Assembly (NCBI GenBank): GCA_004352715.1
Contig: SCFE01000015.1
Span: forward strand, 150,511-214,510
Length of the DNA: 64,000 nucleotides
Direction: 5' to 3'
Source: Hofstenia miamia
Lineage: Eukaryota; Xenacoelomorpha; Acoela
The notes below the pieces were generated by a model. The model ran no database searches. It had not been told where the DNA came from and saw only the letters and a list, made by a program, of their open reading frames with translations. A program made the position numbers and the translations under genes. Position 1 is the stretch's first letter. Every line of letters starts with the position of its first letter. Positions 12,901-28,000 of the stretch are shown here, in pieces.

Positions 12901-15900
12901 ATCGATTTTGGACAGGAGAATTTGCCTTCCCCTAGCATATTTACATCTAAACCAGGTCCGTAGCAAAGAGGATGCTAAGGGATGCTAAGCATCCCCTGAA
13001 ATATTTGTTAAGTGAAATTAGCATCCCCTTGAACTTTTGCAAAATGAAACAAAACATTGACATAACAATCGTAGCTAGATTGTCCTTAGCCTGCATAATG
13101 TTTTTTCAACATTACGATTTTGTTTATTTACCTAGTAAACAGGTTTAAATTGTCACGTCTCATTTAATATTAAAAATTCAATAAGTAGCATAGACTGACA
13201 CTTAAAACCAGTTTTAAAATTATATTCGCATGTACATATTCCTCGACTTCTGCACGATGAGAAATAGTTATTGCACAACTATTGTGTGGTGAAGGGGAGT
13301 AGACTTTGCAGTAAAGCATCATACCAGCATGTTTTAGGCAGTAGGTGCGCAAGAGCTGCGCTATTTTAAGTTTAACACTAAAGTGAAAAATCCAATTATT
13401 AAATTTTCTTGGATATTTATGAAATCTTCAAATACATTTAGGGGATACTATTGTTTGAGAAAGTAGATTGACAGTAAGTAACTTATAATAATTTATTTCA
13501 GAGTGTTTTTCAATTAAATTATTAAATTATTTGATTGTACCGAATGAAATACCAATTGAAAAGAATTTGAAGTAAGAACTTTGATTGGTTTTTAATTTTT
13601 CCATTGTACCAATAATAGCAGCATTCGATTATTAGTTTACAGATTTCTAATATAACATGTAAATATCTACAGTGTTATTAATGAATCTAGGCAATCTGAA
13701 ATAGTTGAAAATTACAATTTAATCTGGATGATTCAGGTCACAATAATGTGCAAAATTCAAGGAATTTTTTAATAACAGTGCATATAGTCCCACATTTTAA
13801 ATGCAAAAGTTCAATTAATGTTGATGCACATATTAACCCTAAACAGCGTTGCGTTGGTTTTATAGGACAAACCGTTTTCCTGCCACATTTCTCCAATTTG
13901 AAAAATTTGAGAAGTGGGTATACTTAGGTCTGTTGAGGGCACATTACTGAAAATCTCTATTAAAGCGTACTGCCGTGGCTGAATTTGTTGAAAATATTAA
14001 CATGTTTTCTTTGAAATTTCAAATTTTTGAAAAAGATTTATATTCTCTTCATGCCTAATTTTCATGAATTTATAAGATTATGAAACCATGAAAGAAAAAG
14101 AGAATTCTGACAGTTTCTTGATATGTGCCAAGACAAACAATCGTACAACGATGACGTCATCATTTAAAAAATGAACAAAATATATTGAAAGAATGTCGTG
14201 AGTACAAGTCTAGCACTTGTTATTAGATGCTGAAGGTAACTTGCCATTGGCAAATTTAAATTGCATCAATTTGTTCTTGATTGTGTACATTTACCATTTT
14301 TCTATAAAATTGCAATTCCTTCTAAAACATAATGTGGCAAAATACGTCGAGTAACTGTCGAGAAGTACGGAAGACTATGCAAATATATATATTAAAACTC
14401 ACTTATTTTACCGATTGTATTAGTCATTGACCTCGGATGTATAAGGATGCGACACAAGGTAAAAATTTGGAGCAAAAGGTACATTGTTGAGCCAAACTCA
14501 AAGAATGAAATCACATGCAATAAGTAGGGAATTTTTGTGGCGTGTCATCATATACATTCGAGGTCCAGGTCCATGGTGTTAGTAAATAGTATTAGTAAAA
14601 TTAGTAAAGCACTGACGATTTAGGAGTTAGTCGACTTGTGTTAGCATCCAATGAACTTTCGTCTATTAGTGGAAAATGGCCAGTCTTCAACGAATGCACT
14701 GGAGTCATAATTCGAACCGTCCGCACTCTTAGTGGAAATGTTAATGTCATTATATATACATGCATATAGCAAGTGTGTTTAAATAATTTGGAACTACTGT
14801 TAAATTAACTAGACAATCTTAAGACAACAATTAAAGTTTATACGCTAGGTGAAAGAATAGTTTTTAGAAAACAAAGACTTCCTAATTAGCATGTCGACAA
14901 GATGAGACTCACGAAACTTGCTTTGCTCAGACATACATGCCATTCTTTTATGAATGTAAGATTTTCGAAAAGGAAAGAAACCAAAACCATACGTATTCAG
15001 AAGGTATTCAGAAGAACACTAAGTAAAGAAATTCTTGGGATAGAAAATCACCCCCACCCCCAATGAAATACTATTAGTTGTAAGAGTAACATTAACGGAA
15101 AATAATTCGCATATGGCGCATAGAGTGCAAAGTAATAAACGTCTTATCGTAAAACCACACATCGATATTTATCAATCAAATCCCCTAATATACATGTATA
15201 TTAGTATTGAAATAGATCAGGTCAATCAGTATTAATCTGATCAGGTTAGGTCTCAGGTCAAAGTTGAATCTTTTCAAATCACGTCTAGGACAAAACAGGA
15301 TCGAAATCAGATTTGACATCATCGATGTTGCTTGATCAATTTTAAATTATTTTGACTTAATTTAATGGAAAAAGTATGATTTTGATACATATATATGAAA
15401 TGCTTCTCAGGTAAAAAATGATAGACTAGGATACGATTGCTGCATTTTATGTATGCAACCGTCAATGGTAAACGCTTTGCTGATTGATGATTGGCTTTCG
15501 GTAAATAATAGGACACCTTGTTTAGCCAATAACAATGTCCACTTTCCTCTAAACTGTATCATAATTATAGTTGATCAAATGTTGATGTTGCATGTATGAC
15601 ATCCCTTCCTCTATGTACATAATAATTAAGCAAGACTAAATCAGGGCAGGTTTGATACCGAAAAAGATCATGTCTAGTCAGGTTTGAAGTGCAGGTGAAA
15701 CAGAGCTGCTTAGTTGAAGCAATAATGATTGTTAAAAATAGAAAAAGGGTTTATGTTTCCTCTTTGACTTAACTTAATTTATGTATGCAAATGTATTAGG
15801 TGTATAAAAATAATCGATAATTACCTGCTTACTGATTCGAGGTCTTCCCTACTTACAGAAGGTGACTGTTCAATATCATTTGGAACGGAAGAAGCATGTT

Positions 15901-18900
15901 CTGTGAGAACAGACTCTGACACGGGAGATTCAAAGCGCGGGGTGGGTATAACATTTGTGGAAGATTGTGAAATAGGGGTGGAATGTATATTTGATGTTAG
16001 ACTAGCTGAAGTTAAGCCTGACTGAATAAGCGCGCCTGAAATTCCAACATCAGGCCCAATATAAACATTGCTGAAGTTTGAAGTAATCGCATCTAAATAT
16101 TCGTTCATATCAATACATTAAAAGCAACTGTGCAAAAATAGCACAAATATTTTTGAAATTGAAAAAAATATTTTGACACTAAAAATTTATCCATAAAATG
16201 AACATAGCTGTCTGGGTAAAAGGGAGCAAGTATTTTCTGTTCTTTGGATGTACACACTAACACAATTTACTATTATATTATATCAGGGGTTGTCAGGTTT
16301 GCTTGACCAATTTACTCTCTTTACCGTTTGTTAAAATCTCCTTCATATCCACTGGAGGTGGTGGCATCTCCAGTAGACCTTTCCTCCAACGTCATAATTC
16401 ACCCACTTAAATATAAATATATATATATATTTACTATTTCGACGCATTTTGCCTGAAGAGTATAAAATATTTCAAATTCATAACTACATTAAAAATCAGA
16501 AAGATGGAATAAGCATACGAACAATTCATTAGTCAAAATTAGTTTCACTGAAAACGTATCAGCTAGTATAATTAAATGGTGGAAACATTATTCTAAAAAT
16601 TAATGGAGTAAATGACTCCCAAAGCGGAAGTTTAGCTTTAAACTCATTCAAGTAGCGTAAATACAGATTAGTGTACTGTATCATCTTTAGAATTCAGCCG
16701 TGCAGCTATAGTACCGCATGATGGCGCTCCGATGACTTTGTCAGTTTCAGTTACAGTATTCCATTTCGATAGTGAACAATTGTAACTATGATTAAATACA
16801 TATTGACGTAAGTGATGTTGCACATAACTTTTGCCAGCTAAAGTTTAGGGAAAAACATGCAATAAATTGTTTTCACCCGCTTTGAAGATTCTTCATAAAA
16901 TAAATAATAAAGAACAATGTCAACAGCATGTGTTGATTTTTTGAATAATTCATCCAACGATTCCATTAAAAGTTAATGAAAACCGATTAATAGAAAGAAA
17001 CTTTACCAACACTTGGCTCATCTGTCTTTTGCGAAACGGGCTTAATGGAATACTTCTTGCGAAAAGCTATGAATGATTTAAAAGGATTCATTGAAGTAAA
17101 TAAATAAACGCTTTAGAAAAATCGTGGGAAGAATGCTTGCTCAAGCGATAGACATAAACGTTTAAAATTGTTAAGATTCGATTGAAATGAAAGAGCTATT
17201 TGGAGAACAAAACAAAAATATACAATTCCTGCCCACCACTTACTTTAAAGGATAATAAATATAAATTAAATTAAATTTCCAATCCTAAAGTTGTCTAGCA
17301 TTTCAATGAGCACATCTTAAAGCTAATTTGTTATAAAAACTGCACAGTATTGGGGAAAGCGCATTTAAAATACAGGATTTATTCATTCAATGTAATATTC
17401 ATCCATAATAATCACTTCTCTACAGTTTAAGTTCTCAGCCTTTTTAATTAAATAGCACGAATTTAGGTTTACATAACCAGCTTGGCCCTGTCTGCATTTG
17501 GTCGAACACTACAAGCCAACTGGCCCGAAGCGATTTTATCTCATGACTTAATTAGAAAATTTCGAAACCTTACTAGCAAAAGAATTTATATATATATATA
17601 TATATATACCTTAAAAAACCAATATTAGGATTTTTTAAAAACTAACGACCTTTAAGGTTTTTATATGAGTAATATTTCTTGTATTATAATATATTTGTTA
17701 TATATTGTCTCAACATTGCTTTTAACGAAAAATTCACAAATAATACTAAAACACAAGTAGTCCAAAGCACAGTGTTCTAAAACATTGATAAGTAAATTTA
17801 ACCTCAGACACCCTACTGCATCATTAAAGTCGCCAACCAATTTTAAACAATGTTCGCCAAGTCTATTAGGAAACTTGGGAATCCGGGAATAATGATTTAG
17901 ATGAAAATATTAATTTTCTTCGATCGAAGAACTAATGTTTGCAAAAACTTTAAAAAAATTTTCTATTTCTAGAATTCAGATAAAGCGATGGACGACATCA
18001 ACTACTTTGTTTTCTGTAAATAGACACCAAAGTTCGCGCCCGAGTGAAAAAGAAAAGAAGGAAACGATTTCCTATCCAGTGGCAGTGGGGCTTTCCGACT
18101 TTAGAAATCCTATTATTTAGTGAATTATAAGGATCTAAAAAATTTTATATAAACTATCACAAATTGGAAAAAATACTTAGAATTAAAAGTGTTTGAAATG
18201 ATGTACTAAAGAAAAAACAGACGAACAAGTATTTTTAAAACCAGAAGCATATTTGAATTGATTAATGATAAAAATAAATATAGAAGCAAAAATTTCGAAA
18301 ACAATTACATATTTAGGATTTCTAATAACTTAAATGGAACTTGGCACTTCATTTAGAATTCATAATTGCCATCAATTTCCTTCTATTTAAAATGCATTAG
18401 TTGGGAAGAATTCTATAACTTGCATTTGTTCAAAAGCGAAGCTGAGTAAACAACAACACAAAACAATACCCAACGTAAAGCTCAACAAGACTCTGTAACA
18501 TTATTTTTTTGGGATCGGGTTCATTTTTATGGCCTTGAGTCCGACAAAGTCCATGCTCACGTCATAAACTCAACTGCAATAGCCTAATAATTCTAATAAA
18601 CGCAAAGCTAAGAACTAGGCGATAAATTGCGTATAAAATAAGCCAGATTAACTAGGCATGTCAAAAATTTTGAAAATTATATTCCTAATATAAGAATGTC
18701 AACTTCGTAACATTGTTTGACATTCTCTTGAAAAAATGTGTTTATTTTGTTACTACTTTTCGATTTCCTTTTTAAGAATTGAATTTATACTAATTAAGAG
18801 GAGCTGAACGGGAAAGTCAGTTTCCATTTCTGATAAACGTCATAAACAACTTAACATAAATTAGTATTGCCTCGATATACACATGATGTGTTGTAATTAG

Positions 18901-18974
18901 CAAGTAATGGTTTACTTTACTATTATAAAACATGAATGATAAATATTCGCATACAGATTGTAGCTATACAACAC

Positions 18975-19013
<39 letters not shown>

Positions 19014-22000
19014 GTACAAAGTGTGCTTAAACTATTCATTGTAAAAAATAGAAATATTTTATGTAAACATGTTTCTAGTGTCTCCACTCATGGTCAGTAC
19101 AAAATAACTAAAATAATATGGTGGCAAATACAAATTTTATGATATTAAAATTGTAATTCGTAGATCTTATACGATATTTAGTCTTTGACTTAATTGTTTA
19201 TTTAATTCATTCTCCTGTTTCTTTTATGAATATAGCTTCTGCAATTTTTGCATACTTGGTTTTCATTAAAATAGTAAAGTTTTTCCTCTTAGGTGCATGT
19301 TCATGGCAATATATTTCTGATTGAAGATGACCTCGCATATGCTCTGAAATATAAGTATAAGCAAGCATCTACTAGTGAAAAAGAAAGATTAATATTTAGC
19401 AATAGTCATAATCAGAATTTAGTGTTTTATAATCCATATATTAAAAGTATTAATGGTAGTAATAAAATATTTTAAATATTTACTATTGACGCTTGTGGCA
19501 GGGGGCTTATTCTGCATGGTGGTAGCGTCACCTTCGTCAATAGCGATGGATTTACTAATTGTGGAAAGTCTGGGATTACGGGTAGGTACGACCAACGTAG
19601 TTTCTTCTTTATTTTCTGTGTTGATCTTCTCTTTTTTCGCTTCGATGTGTGCCGTTGAGCGACCGACGAGAACGGAGAGGGTGGATTCTGTTGAAAACTG
19701 ACGTTCTGTTGAATACTCGGAGGGATTGTTTGATCGCAAACGACTAAATATTAGAAATCTAAAATTTTTTAATTCCAATGTTTCAAAGAGTGATAGATGT
19801 TTTTAAATTGCAAAAAAGTCAATACTTCAAAAATTGTAACAAAATCCAATTATGCGTTATTTGAAAATGTAAGAAAATTAAATTTATAAACGCTTAAATG
19901 ATTTTTTAATTCTTATTGCACATCTATTTTGATAACGAATTTTATTTTATGAACTGCTAGTGTGGCTGTGTTATTAACATGCTTGGAATATATATGCTAT
20001 ATATGCTCACCTCCAATTGCATGGCAATCTCCTGCATTGCGTGCCTATTTCACCTCAATAGTGCCAAAATAGAGGCTTTTTGCCGAGAAAATATCTCTTG
20101 TGCTTTCATATTGAATTTAATGAATTTTAATGAATAAAGTAAATGAATAAAAAGGACAATAACTGTGATAGCATGTAAATAACGTTGCAAAACTATGAAA
20201 ATGGCCTGACATTTTTCGATCAATCAGATTGATCCCTGAAACGAAGTTAGAGGGAAACATAGGAACGCAGCAGACACACTTATATAACGAAAAAGTTAGT
20301 ATTGATCGGGCAATGAAGTGGTAATGTTTACTATAGAGAGCAATATTGTGTACACATGTGATAGTGAAATATTATTTAATTATGTACTATTATGTGCTAG
20401 AGGTTAATTATAAATATGTGTTTTGGTAAATATATGCTTCTGCAAGGTCCTTGTCTCTAAGTTAATTTTAAATCGTATATAGAGGGATAAACAGAAATTT
20501 ATAGCGGATGAACACTAAAAACACAAAATTTTGAGGGGTGAGTAATAATTTTCGCCTTACTGTATACATATATATATCACTGGCGTAGCTACGGGGGGNN
20601 NNNNNNNNNNTATATATATTTATAGTGATGTTGGACGCTATTGAGTAGATATTGATATAAGGTTAATCCTGGCTCAGTGCATCTAAACTGATGACATTTT
20701 ATAGATCTTTTATTTATTTATGCGCGATTATGACTGATAACAATCAGATTTATAATATATATTTAGGTTGAGTCAATATAGTTCCTCTGCGAAGAGACAT
20801 TGATAGATTAACATTGGTGTTAATGTGAAACTAGAAAAGCGACACATTCATATCTATGTAATATCATTACTTCAGTATAAAAAAGTTTTTACAGTAAAAA
20901 GTATTTGAAATTTTTCCATTTCTTGCTAAAATTCGCAATGCAATAAAAAAGGAAAATCTATGAAATTTTTTTGCTAGAGTCAACTTTAAGAACACACTAC
21001 ATCGAAACAATAACGTTGTGTTCTAGTTTTAAACGGAAAGAGATAGAAAAACCCAATAGAAGTAAATCTTTTTAAGTGTATAATAATTTAAGTATTGGTG
21101 TTGAAAAAAATTTTAGAAAAAAACAATTAAATGAAAACCAATGTTTTATCAAGCAAATTTCCATTGGGCGTTGATTCACAATTTGAACAAAAATTTGCAC
21201 AAGTGATATGCAAGATTGACAAGAACACATTTGGGTTTTTGATTTACAAAAGCATATATACTTCTAATAGGTACTATAGTCTAGAAACAGGCTTGTTCAG
21301 TGGAGTGGAGATCCGTGAGGCCCCATGGCCTTCGTGGGGGAGATGAAATCCCGTCCCATAGGTTTATTTATTACAATAGAAATACAATATTTTTCAGAAT
21401 CATATATCTAATATATTACCTTAAAAAATTCTGATATCTCACCTGTTTATAAAAAAGGAGATCCTTTCAACCCAAACAATTATCGAGCCATCAGTAATAC
21501 ACATCCCTTTGCTAAAATCTTTGAGAAGCTCTTAGCTAAGCAAATTTACGCTTTTCTCAATGACAATAGTATTCTATCAGATAACCAATTTGGATTTAGG
21601 CCTAAGTATAGTACAACCGACGCAATATTATCTATTACAGAAAAAATTAAATCAAATCTGAATAACAATTTGTCGACATCTATTGCCTTATTGGATCTTA
21701 GTAAAGCTTTTAATTCAATGAATTTTAATATTTTAGAAAGCAAATTAGAAAATCAAGGTTTCAGTAAAACTGCTAAAAATCTCATTATGAATTTCTTAAG
21801 TAACCGAAGACAATGGGTAAAAATTAACAACACTTATTCTGATTACATTACTACTAATCTAAGTGTTCCTCAAGGAACAGTATTAGGGCCCATTTTATTC
21901 GAACTGTATGTCAATGATATATCGAATACTTTAAAAAACGGAACGATCTATCAATATGCGGATGGTACATGTATATTAAGAGAAGCAAAAAATCCATATG

Positions 22001-25000
22001 ACGCAACCAAGCTTTTAACAAAGGATATTGAAAATCTTATTAGGTATTTTAATANTACCAAAAAAATTCTAATATCAAAATTAAAGTAGGAGATAATGAA
22101 ATTAAGCAAAGCAATTTATTTATTAATTATCTTGGTGTAGTAATTGATAGAGATTTACGTTTTACTGAATTTTTTTCATCAAAATGTGGGAAAATGGCCT
22201 CTGGTATTAAATATTTATATTATTTGCGCAATGTAGAGCAATCCTTTCAATCACAAATGCTTAACTCTTTTGTGCTAAGTAACTTTAACTATTGTTGTTT
22301 TTTATTCCAAAATATCACATCAAATAATCGATCATCACTAGCAAAATATTCAATTGGGCAATAAGAACTCTGAATTATATTGATAAGCATAAATCAGTAA
22401 ACACTTTTATAAAAGGTGGCAATGTTCTTGCACCATTGTACTTTATCGAATATCAAACTCTTTGTATGATACACAAGTATGTACACAATTCAAAATCTAC
22501 GCACTTTTTAAGCAATTATATCAAAACCAGTGATAGAAACCACAATTTGCATAGTAGTATTAATCGTCCCGATTCATTTTCAATTAAAGCTTCTAGATTA
22601 TGGAATGACTTAAATCTCGAAATAAAAAAGGAACAAAATTATAAACATTTCAGAAGAAAAATTAAAAAAATTTTATTATCCAAACAATCACTATTAGGAA
22701 TATCAAACAAATTAAGATTTCATTTGACATTTGAAATTTACGTCCTTTAAGTAAGTGTGCATACTTTTAATTTTGTAAATATACATGTATAGTAGTTTGT
22801 AGTATTTGTTTGTTGTTTATTTTAGCAATAAATTTGCTTGACTCATATATATATATGAAATTTCATAAATTTCAAGAAAAATCAGCAAGGAAAGATAGTT
22901 AGCCTAAATATATGCATACTCAAAATTCGAGTCGTGGGGATAAAAGGGGCTCCATGAGAGTGACCATGGAAATTTTAATGGGGTGTGGATCAAAATTCTA
23001 CCTCAGGGAAAAGCCTGCTTAGAAACCAACATTAAAAAAGTTGTATAGATTGTTGGATGAGTAAAAAATGGATTACTATATTTTAAATCTTGTATAACTT
23101 AGAGTAATAGTTTGATGAAATATTTAAAGCTCATTAAATTTTTAAAGTAGCTCTTACAAGGGCCTAGGCCACATTGTCGAATGTATACGTTTTCATGAGT
23201 AACCTACTGAATAATCTAAATGTCAATCGCATGCACTATACAGGCAGCAATTACCATAATAAATAACAAAACCTAAGAAATATTGTTAAACTTAAACGAG
23301 CCTTGACTAAATTCCTCTCAAGTATTGCAAAATTTTGATTGGTCCGCAAGGTAAATCAGAGTCGAGGTAAATCCTGCACGCTGTTGGAATAGTAGAACTT
23401 TGTAGCAATGATTTTTAATAGCTAACAAAATGATATCACCGCTGTTTTTACATCTCAAAATACGCTAAGACCGTTTGAGCATATTTTTTAACTTGGACAG
23501 TGATTACGACCATATTATGTGGTACCATAAAAAAATTAATGTATTCAAAGCAAAATCTACTTGGGTTTTTGGGTAGTAACAACCCTGGACATGCTCTGGA
23601 ACAAAATTTTACAATATCTACAATGTGCTATATACAAAAAAAATCTATACGGCCGCTAGACACTGACAGAAGGCGTAGGACACGAGTGCAAAAAAAATGT
23701 TTGAGAAAACATGAAACTCACACATAAGAAATTAGACCCCGTTGCAAATAGGCAATGTTAAAATTTTTGGAAAAATGAATTATTTTTCCATAAAAAGAAG
23801 CGCTGGAATCTATGGAAAATCGCAAACTGTGGGCGCTGAATACAGATCCAATAGTATCTAGAGCCCAAGCATATATATATATATATATAAAGTTTCTCAC
23901 AGTTTCAAATTATAATGTCGCTCATTTTGTTATTATAAAGGATAATCCCGTAATAAAAACTAATGAATATGAAACATATCGGATAGCATAGAAGCTACAA
24001 AATTCCGCAAAATTTATATCTAAATGATTGAAGCCACATTTGGTAATAAGGTACGTTATAACAGGATGATACTTGTATTATTAAATCTGCCATATGGCGG
24101 ATGGCGATAGTATGAATATATAAAATAAATAAAAAGTTACAAATGAGGCCGATGAAGGTGCTTAAGTATTCAAAGCACCTTCTCTGCTTTCGCCACTGTA
24201 ACAGATATATAACTTCGTGTTCTATAGTTGCGTAGTAACTAGAATCTTAATGTAAAAGGGAATTCATACCTTTAGAATAAATATGAAGAAATTTTAAACC
24301 ACAGAATCAAGTAGCTCTTTAACTTAAAGCGAGAAACACGCTGAAAGAACATACTAGATGGCGCAATTTAATGATAAATGTAAAAATAAAAAACAACACA
24401 CAAAGTGAAACTCCTCACTCTCTACTTATAGCATACATCAAATGTCGATACATTTTCTTACGATTAACATCCTCCTGCAAATATCATAAAATCTAAATTC
24501 TTCGGGGTAGCTGCTCAATCTCAACTAAACAAACAGCAATATAATTCCTAAGCCGTAATTCAACTGGGATTTTATGTGATTCCTATAAGATACATCCACG
24601 TGCAATTTTAAATAATCTACAAATCTTTCAAGGAAAAGAATTTGATAGCGTTCAATTTAACTCAATACATTATAAAATTCAATTTTTTGTCTGTACATAT
24701 TAAATCAATCACCTTGTTTATTCTTAGTTTATACGGTGTTAGTTCACAGAATGGAATTGAAGTGAACAGTGAAGATAAAATGCAACAAATTATCTTTAGC
24801 ATACTGACAATTAGAATAAGCCTGGGCTAACGTCCGGCTACTGCCTGAACACTAAGGCCACGTCCGGCGACGGCTTCTATTCTCAAGTCACCAATTTTAG
24901 CAGGCGTAAGTTTCTACTTTTGTTTTGACTTTCACCTGAATTAAGTGGGGTTTACAATAAATAATGAGTTTTATTCAAGGTGACTGTGAATCTAGATAAA

Positions 25001-28000
25001 TTATGAGGACCGTGGAGAATAATTTTACGCCCGGTTAACGCTACAAATAAAATTTGCAGCCAGTATAAAGCTCCACCCGCAATCTATATATAACCCGACA
25101 GTCAGGTTTACTAGTCGGTAATTATTTCATAAGCAGTGGCTAGCATTTGTAAATTGAGGCAATGGCCTCCAGCGGTCAGCAAAAAATAGTATATTTGCTC
25201 ATGTGAAACAATGGCCCAATTTAAAATAAATCGTATTTTTGTAAGCTGCGTGCTAATAATATTTGATAGATTTTAACTAATAAAACAACAGACACAGATA
25301 AAGATAGTGGATGTAACCTAACTTACTACATATAATACGTTTGTACAGTACATTTTATTGACTATATCAAATAATGTGATCTGTAAATAATATAAAACAA
25401 AAGCCGTGAGAATAGCATTAGAAAATACAAGTTAGTAACTCTTCCATTTTTAAAGTTACTTCTTGTATTGAAAAACTTATTTTTTCAATTTACTCTTCCA
25501 GAACTTACGAATTGTTATCTGAATATATTTCGCAAACGCTCTACCGCTGATCACACTATTCAACGCAAATTTGGGAATCAGAAACAAAAACACAGGCGAA
25601 ATGTTCGGCGAGGCCAAAATTATTTTTTTAGTAAGTCAATTCTAATATATTAAGTGAAGTTTTCAGCGTTATGAGTGAATGAAAAAAAATGTAACCGATT
25701 TTCAAATTGCACATAATTCGTCTTTACAATAGTTCTACTAAAGTTTTATATTGTATGATGAAAGACAAATTTCCAAAAGAAATGATTCAGTACTGGAAAG
25801 TATTTTTAAATTATGTTCCCTTGTTTTAAGTAAATCATTAATAGAGCATTATAAAATGGAGGCACCACTTTGCGAATAATGATACTCGTTAATAAAGTTA
25901 TACCAACGAAACTGAAGCAAAAGTCTATCTTATTCTTACAATATTGATAAATTCGAAATTATCATTGTCTGAATAATTGCTTCCGTAGAATAACATAATT
26001 TATATCAGTTTTCGTACTTCAGTTAGAAAAACTTTTAAAAAAATTATATAACAAAGATATCAATATTTGCCTCAACGTTTACTCATAAACAAATGCTTTT
26101 AAAAAATTCTAACTAGTTCTCAGAAGATTCATAGACAGAAAAGCGTATATTAATAGATTTATGCAACATATTTACCGATATAATTGAATTCAACTATTGA
26201 AATCAAATAAATTTCGAAAAACTAACCGTAAGCGTTCGTGTCTAACTAGAAGTTCTTTTCGCTCACGAAAAGTATTCCTGATGCGAAATCCTTTGTAAAC
26301 TGCCTAAAAACAACACCATAATCCAGGTTGAAATATTGAATACATTCCCGGATGGAAATACATACATTAATAAAATTTGGGGAGAGAAATTTAATACGCT
26401 TACCTTTAAGCAATCGGTTTGCAACTGTGACAAGCAATTAAGCCAAATTTATAGACATTAATACACAATGTAATGACTACGAGATCGTCCAAGAAATTGG
26501 CGTAAGTTTTGAATGTAAACATTTAGATTTATGCACTTGCTGTAAAGAAATTCTTAAAATTAGGAATGGTTTAATTAATTCTTAATCGTCAGTAACTCGG
26601 ATATTTTTGCAACACATTGTGGGTAAATATTTATGAATGAGAGAATGCCGAATATTTCTACAAAAATATTTTAACATTTTAACTCTAATATTCCAAACCC
26701 GGTTTATAACACTTAATACCATATTTTTTGTGTATTGAAAGCTGTTTTATGAAGATATTCTTTTCCGAATCATACCACAAAGAAATCCATTGATTCAAAT
26801 TAAGGCATGACAGACGCCATTCGGCCGTAGTTAGAAATTCGAATGTTGTTACCGAGAAAGCCATGTGTTCGGTTGGAAGACTGCACGGTTGTTCTATCCT
26901 GCTGGAAAAGAATATCGTTTACCTCAGATATTATTTATTATTGCTTGTTTCTGCAAAACTACGTTGTTTTGTTACCCAGTACCTGCAGAATCAAGGCATG
27001 GTCAATACCTGCCATTTCCGTGATAGTAACATAGATCAGAATAGTCCTTTTCTACGAGAAGGCAAATCCCAAAGCGACGAAGAACTGTTCCTGAGAAGGT
27101 CGCATCATGTGAGTGTGTGCGCAATAAAATGAAATTCAACAATTACAACTTTATTTTAGTTTATTCGGGCTTAAATCGTTTGATCATGGCGATAAGCAGT
27201 TTGAAGAAAACTCAAAGTTGAAAGCACGAAACTTTAGACAGTTTGTTTTGAGCGAGAAATCCTGTATCAAAATTATGAAAAAAATCTTGTGATTTGCCGT
27301 TTCTAGGCATATCAAGCATCGTGAGCACGCCAGTGATCTTGCAACAGCCCAACACTCTTTCTGAAAAAAATGAATAAATAAAAATGGAAAATTAAATGCT
27401 ATTAACAAGAACAGTTTACTTTTCCTAGAACTAGAGATGAAACATAATTATAAATCATAGACCATTAGACAACAAAATAAGAGAAATTAGACTTCTTTGG
27501 TTTGCTTTATTTTTTCTCAGCTTAATTATCTTTCCATATAAGTGCCCATGCCCATTACTAATTGGCCAACATCACAGTAGTCAATTGAATACTAACGATG
27601 TCCCATACTAGCGATAGCTTGCTGGAAATGCTATCCATGCTTATCAATGCCATCACAGCTTTTTCAGGAAAAATATCAAAATGAGTGGAGAAAGTATACT
27701 TTCAATGATATATTAGCCCCTACTCCACACTCGGTTTTTGAAAGTAAAAATAGCTTCTCAATGATTTCTTTATAATTAGTCCTCCAAGGAAGCAGCCCAA
27801 GAGATTCCGGCATCACTCACTGATATTGTTTCTATGAGTTATGCTGCCAAATGTCGTGATGAGGCTTATGATAAGAAGCAACATTGGGCAAAAACCAAAT
27901 TGAATATGGAACAGAACCCATAATTCTATTAAAATTGGATCAAGAAAAAATGTTTCAACAGTAGACTTACAATTTATCAAAGAGCTTTTACACATTTAGT

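Larger units (their letters stand above)
11233..15824 (-). other. Inversin intron 15 (4.6 kb)
   Basis: Contains a decayed mariner-type transposase near 12.0-12.3 kb and an inverted-repeat element at 14.43-14.57 kb. The remainder is AT-rich without recognisable features. Confidence 0.65.
19744..26226 (-). other. Inversin intron 12 (6.5 kb)
   Basis: Hosts a dead non-LTR reverse transcriptase (21415-22750), a 12-N gap at 20599-20610 next to a G run, an (AT)n tract near 23870 and one orphan exon-like segment on the plus strand at 25502. The rest is AT-rich without recognisable content. Confidence 0.6.

Noticed and set aside
12779-12988. 69-aa plus-strand ORF
   Set aside because: No family, splice context or codon signal; it ends in a simple local repeat (GATGCTAAGG).
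15821-16108. ATG at 16108 as the start of a separate gene
   Set aside because: An in-phase acceptor at 16093 and matching phases on both sides make it an internal inversin exon. No promoter or leader is evident.
17007-17092. ATG at 17092 (MNPFKSF...) as a start codon
   Set aside because: The acceptor at 17067 gives a phase-compatible internal exon. A separate gene would need an unexplained first exon inside inversin.
19453-19701. Plus-strand ORF with a hydrophobic N-terminus
   Set aside because: It is the reverse strand of the proposed inversin exon 13; the minus frame has the better splice borders and phase.
26843-27132. Overlapping plus-strand ORFs in a less AT-rich patch
   Set aside because: Two frames are open over the same bases, no domain is recognisable and no splice context fits. 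It may be old transposon DNA, but I cannot name it.
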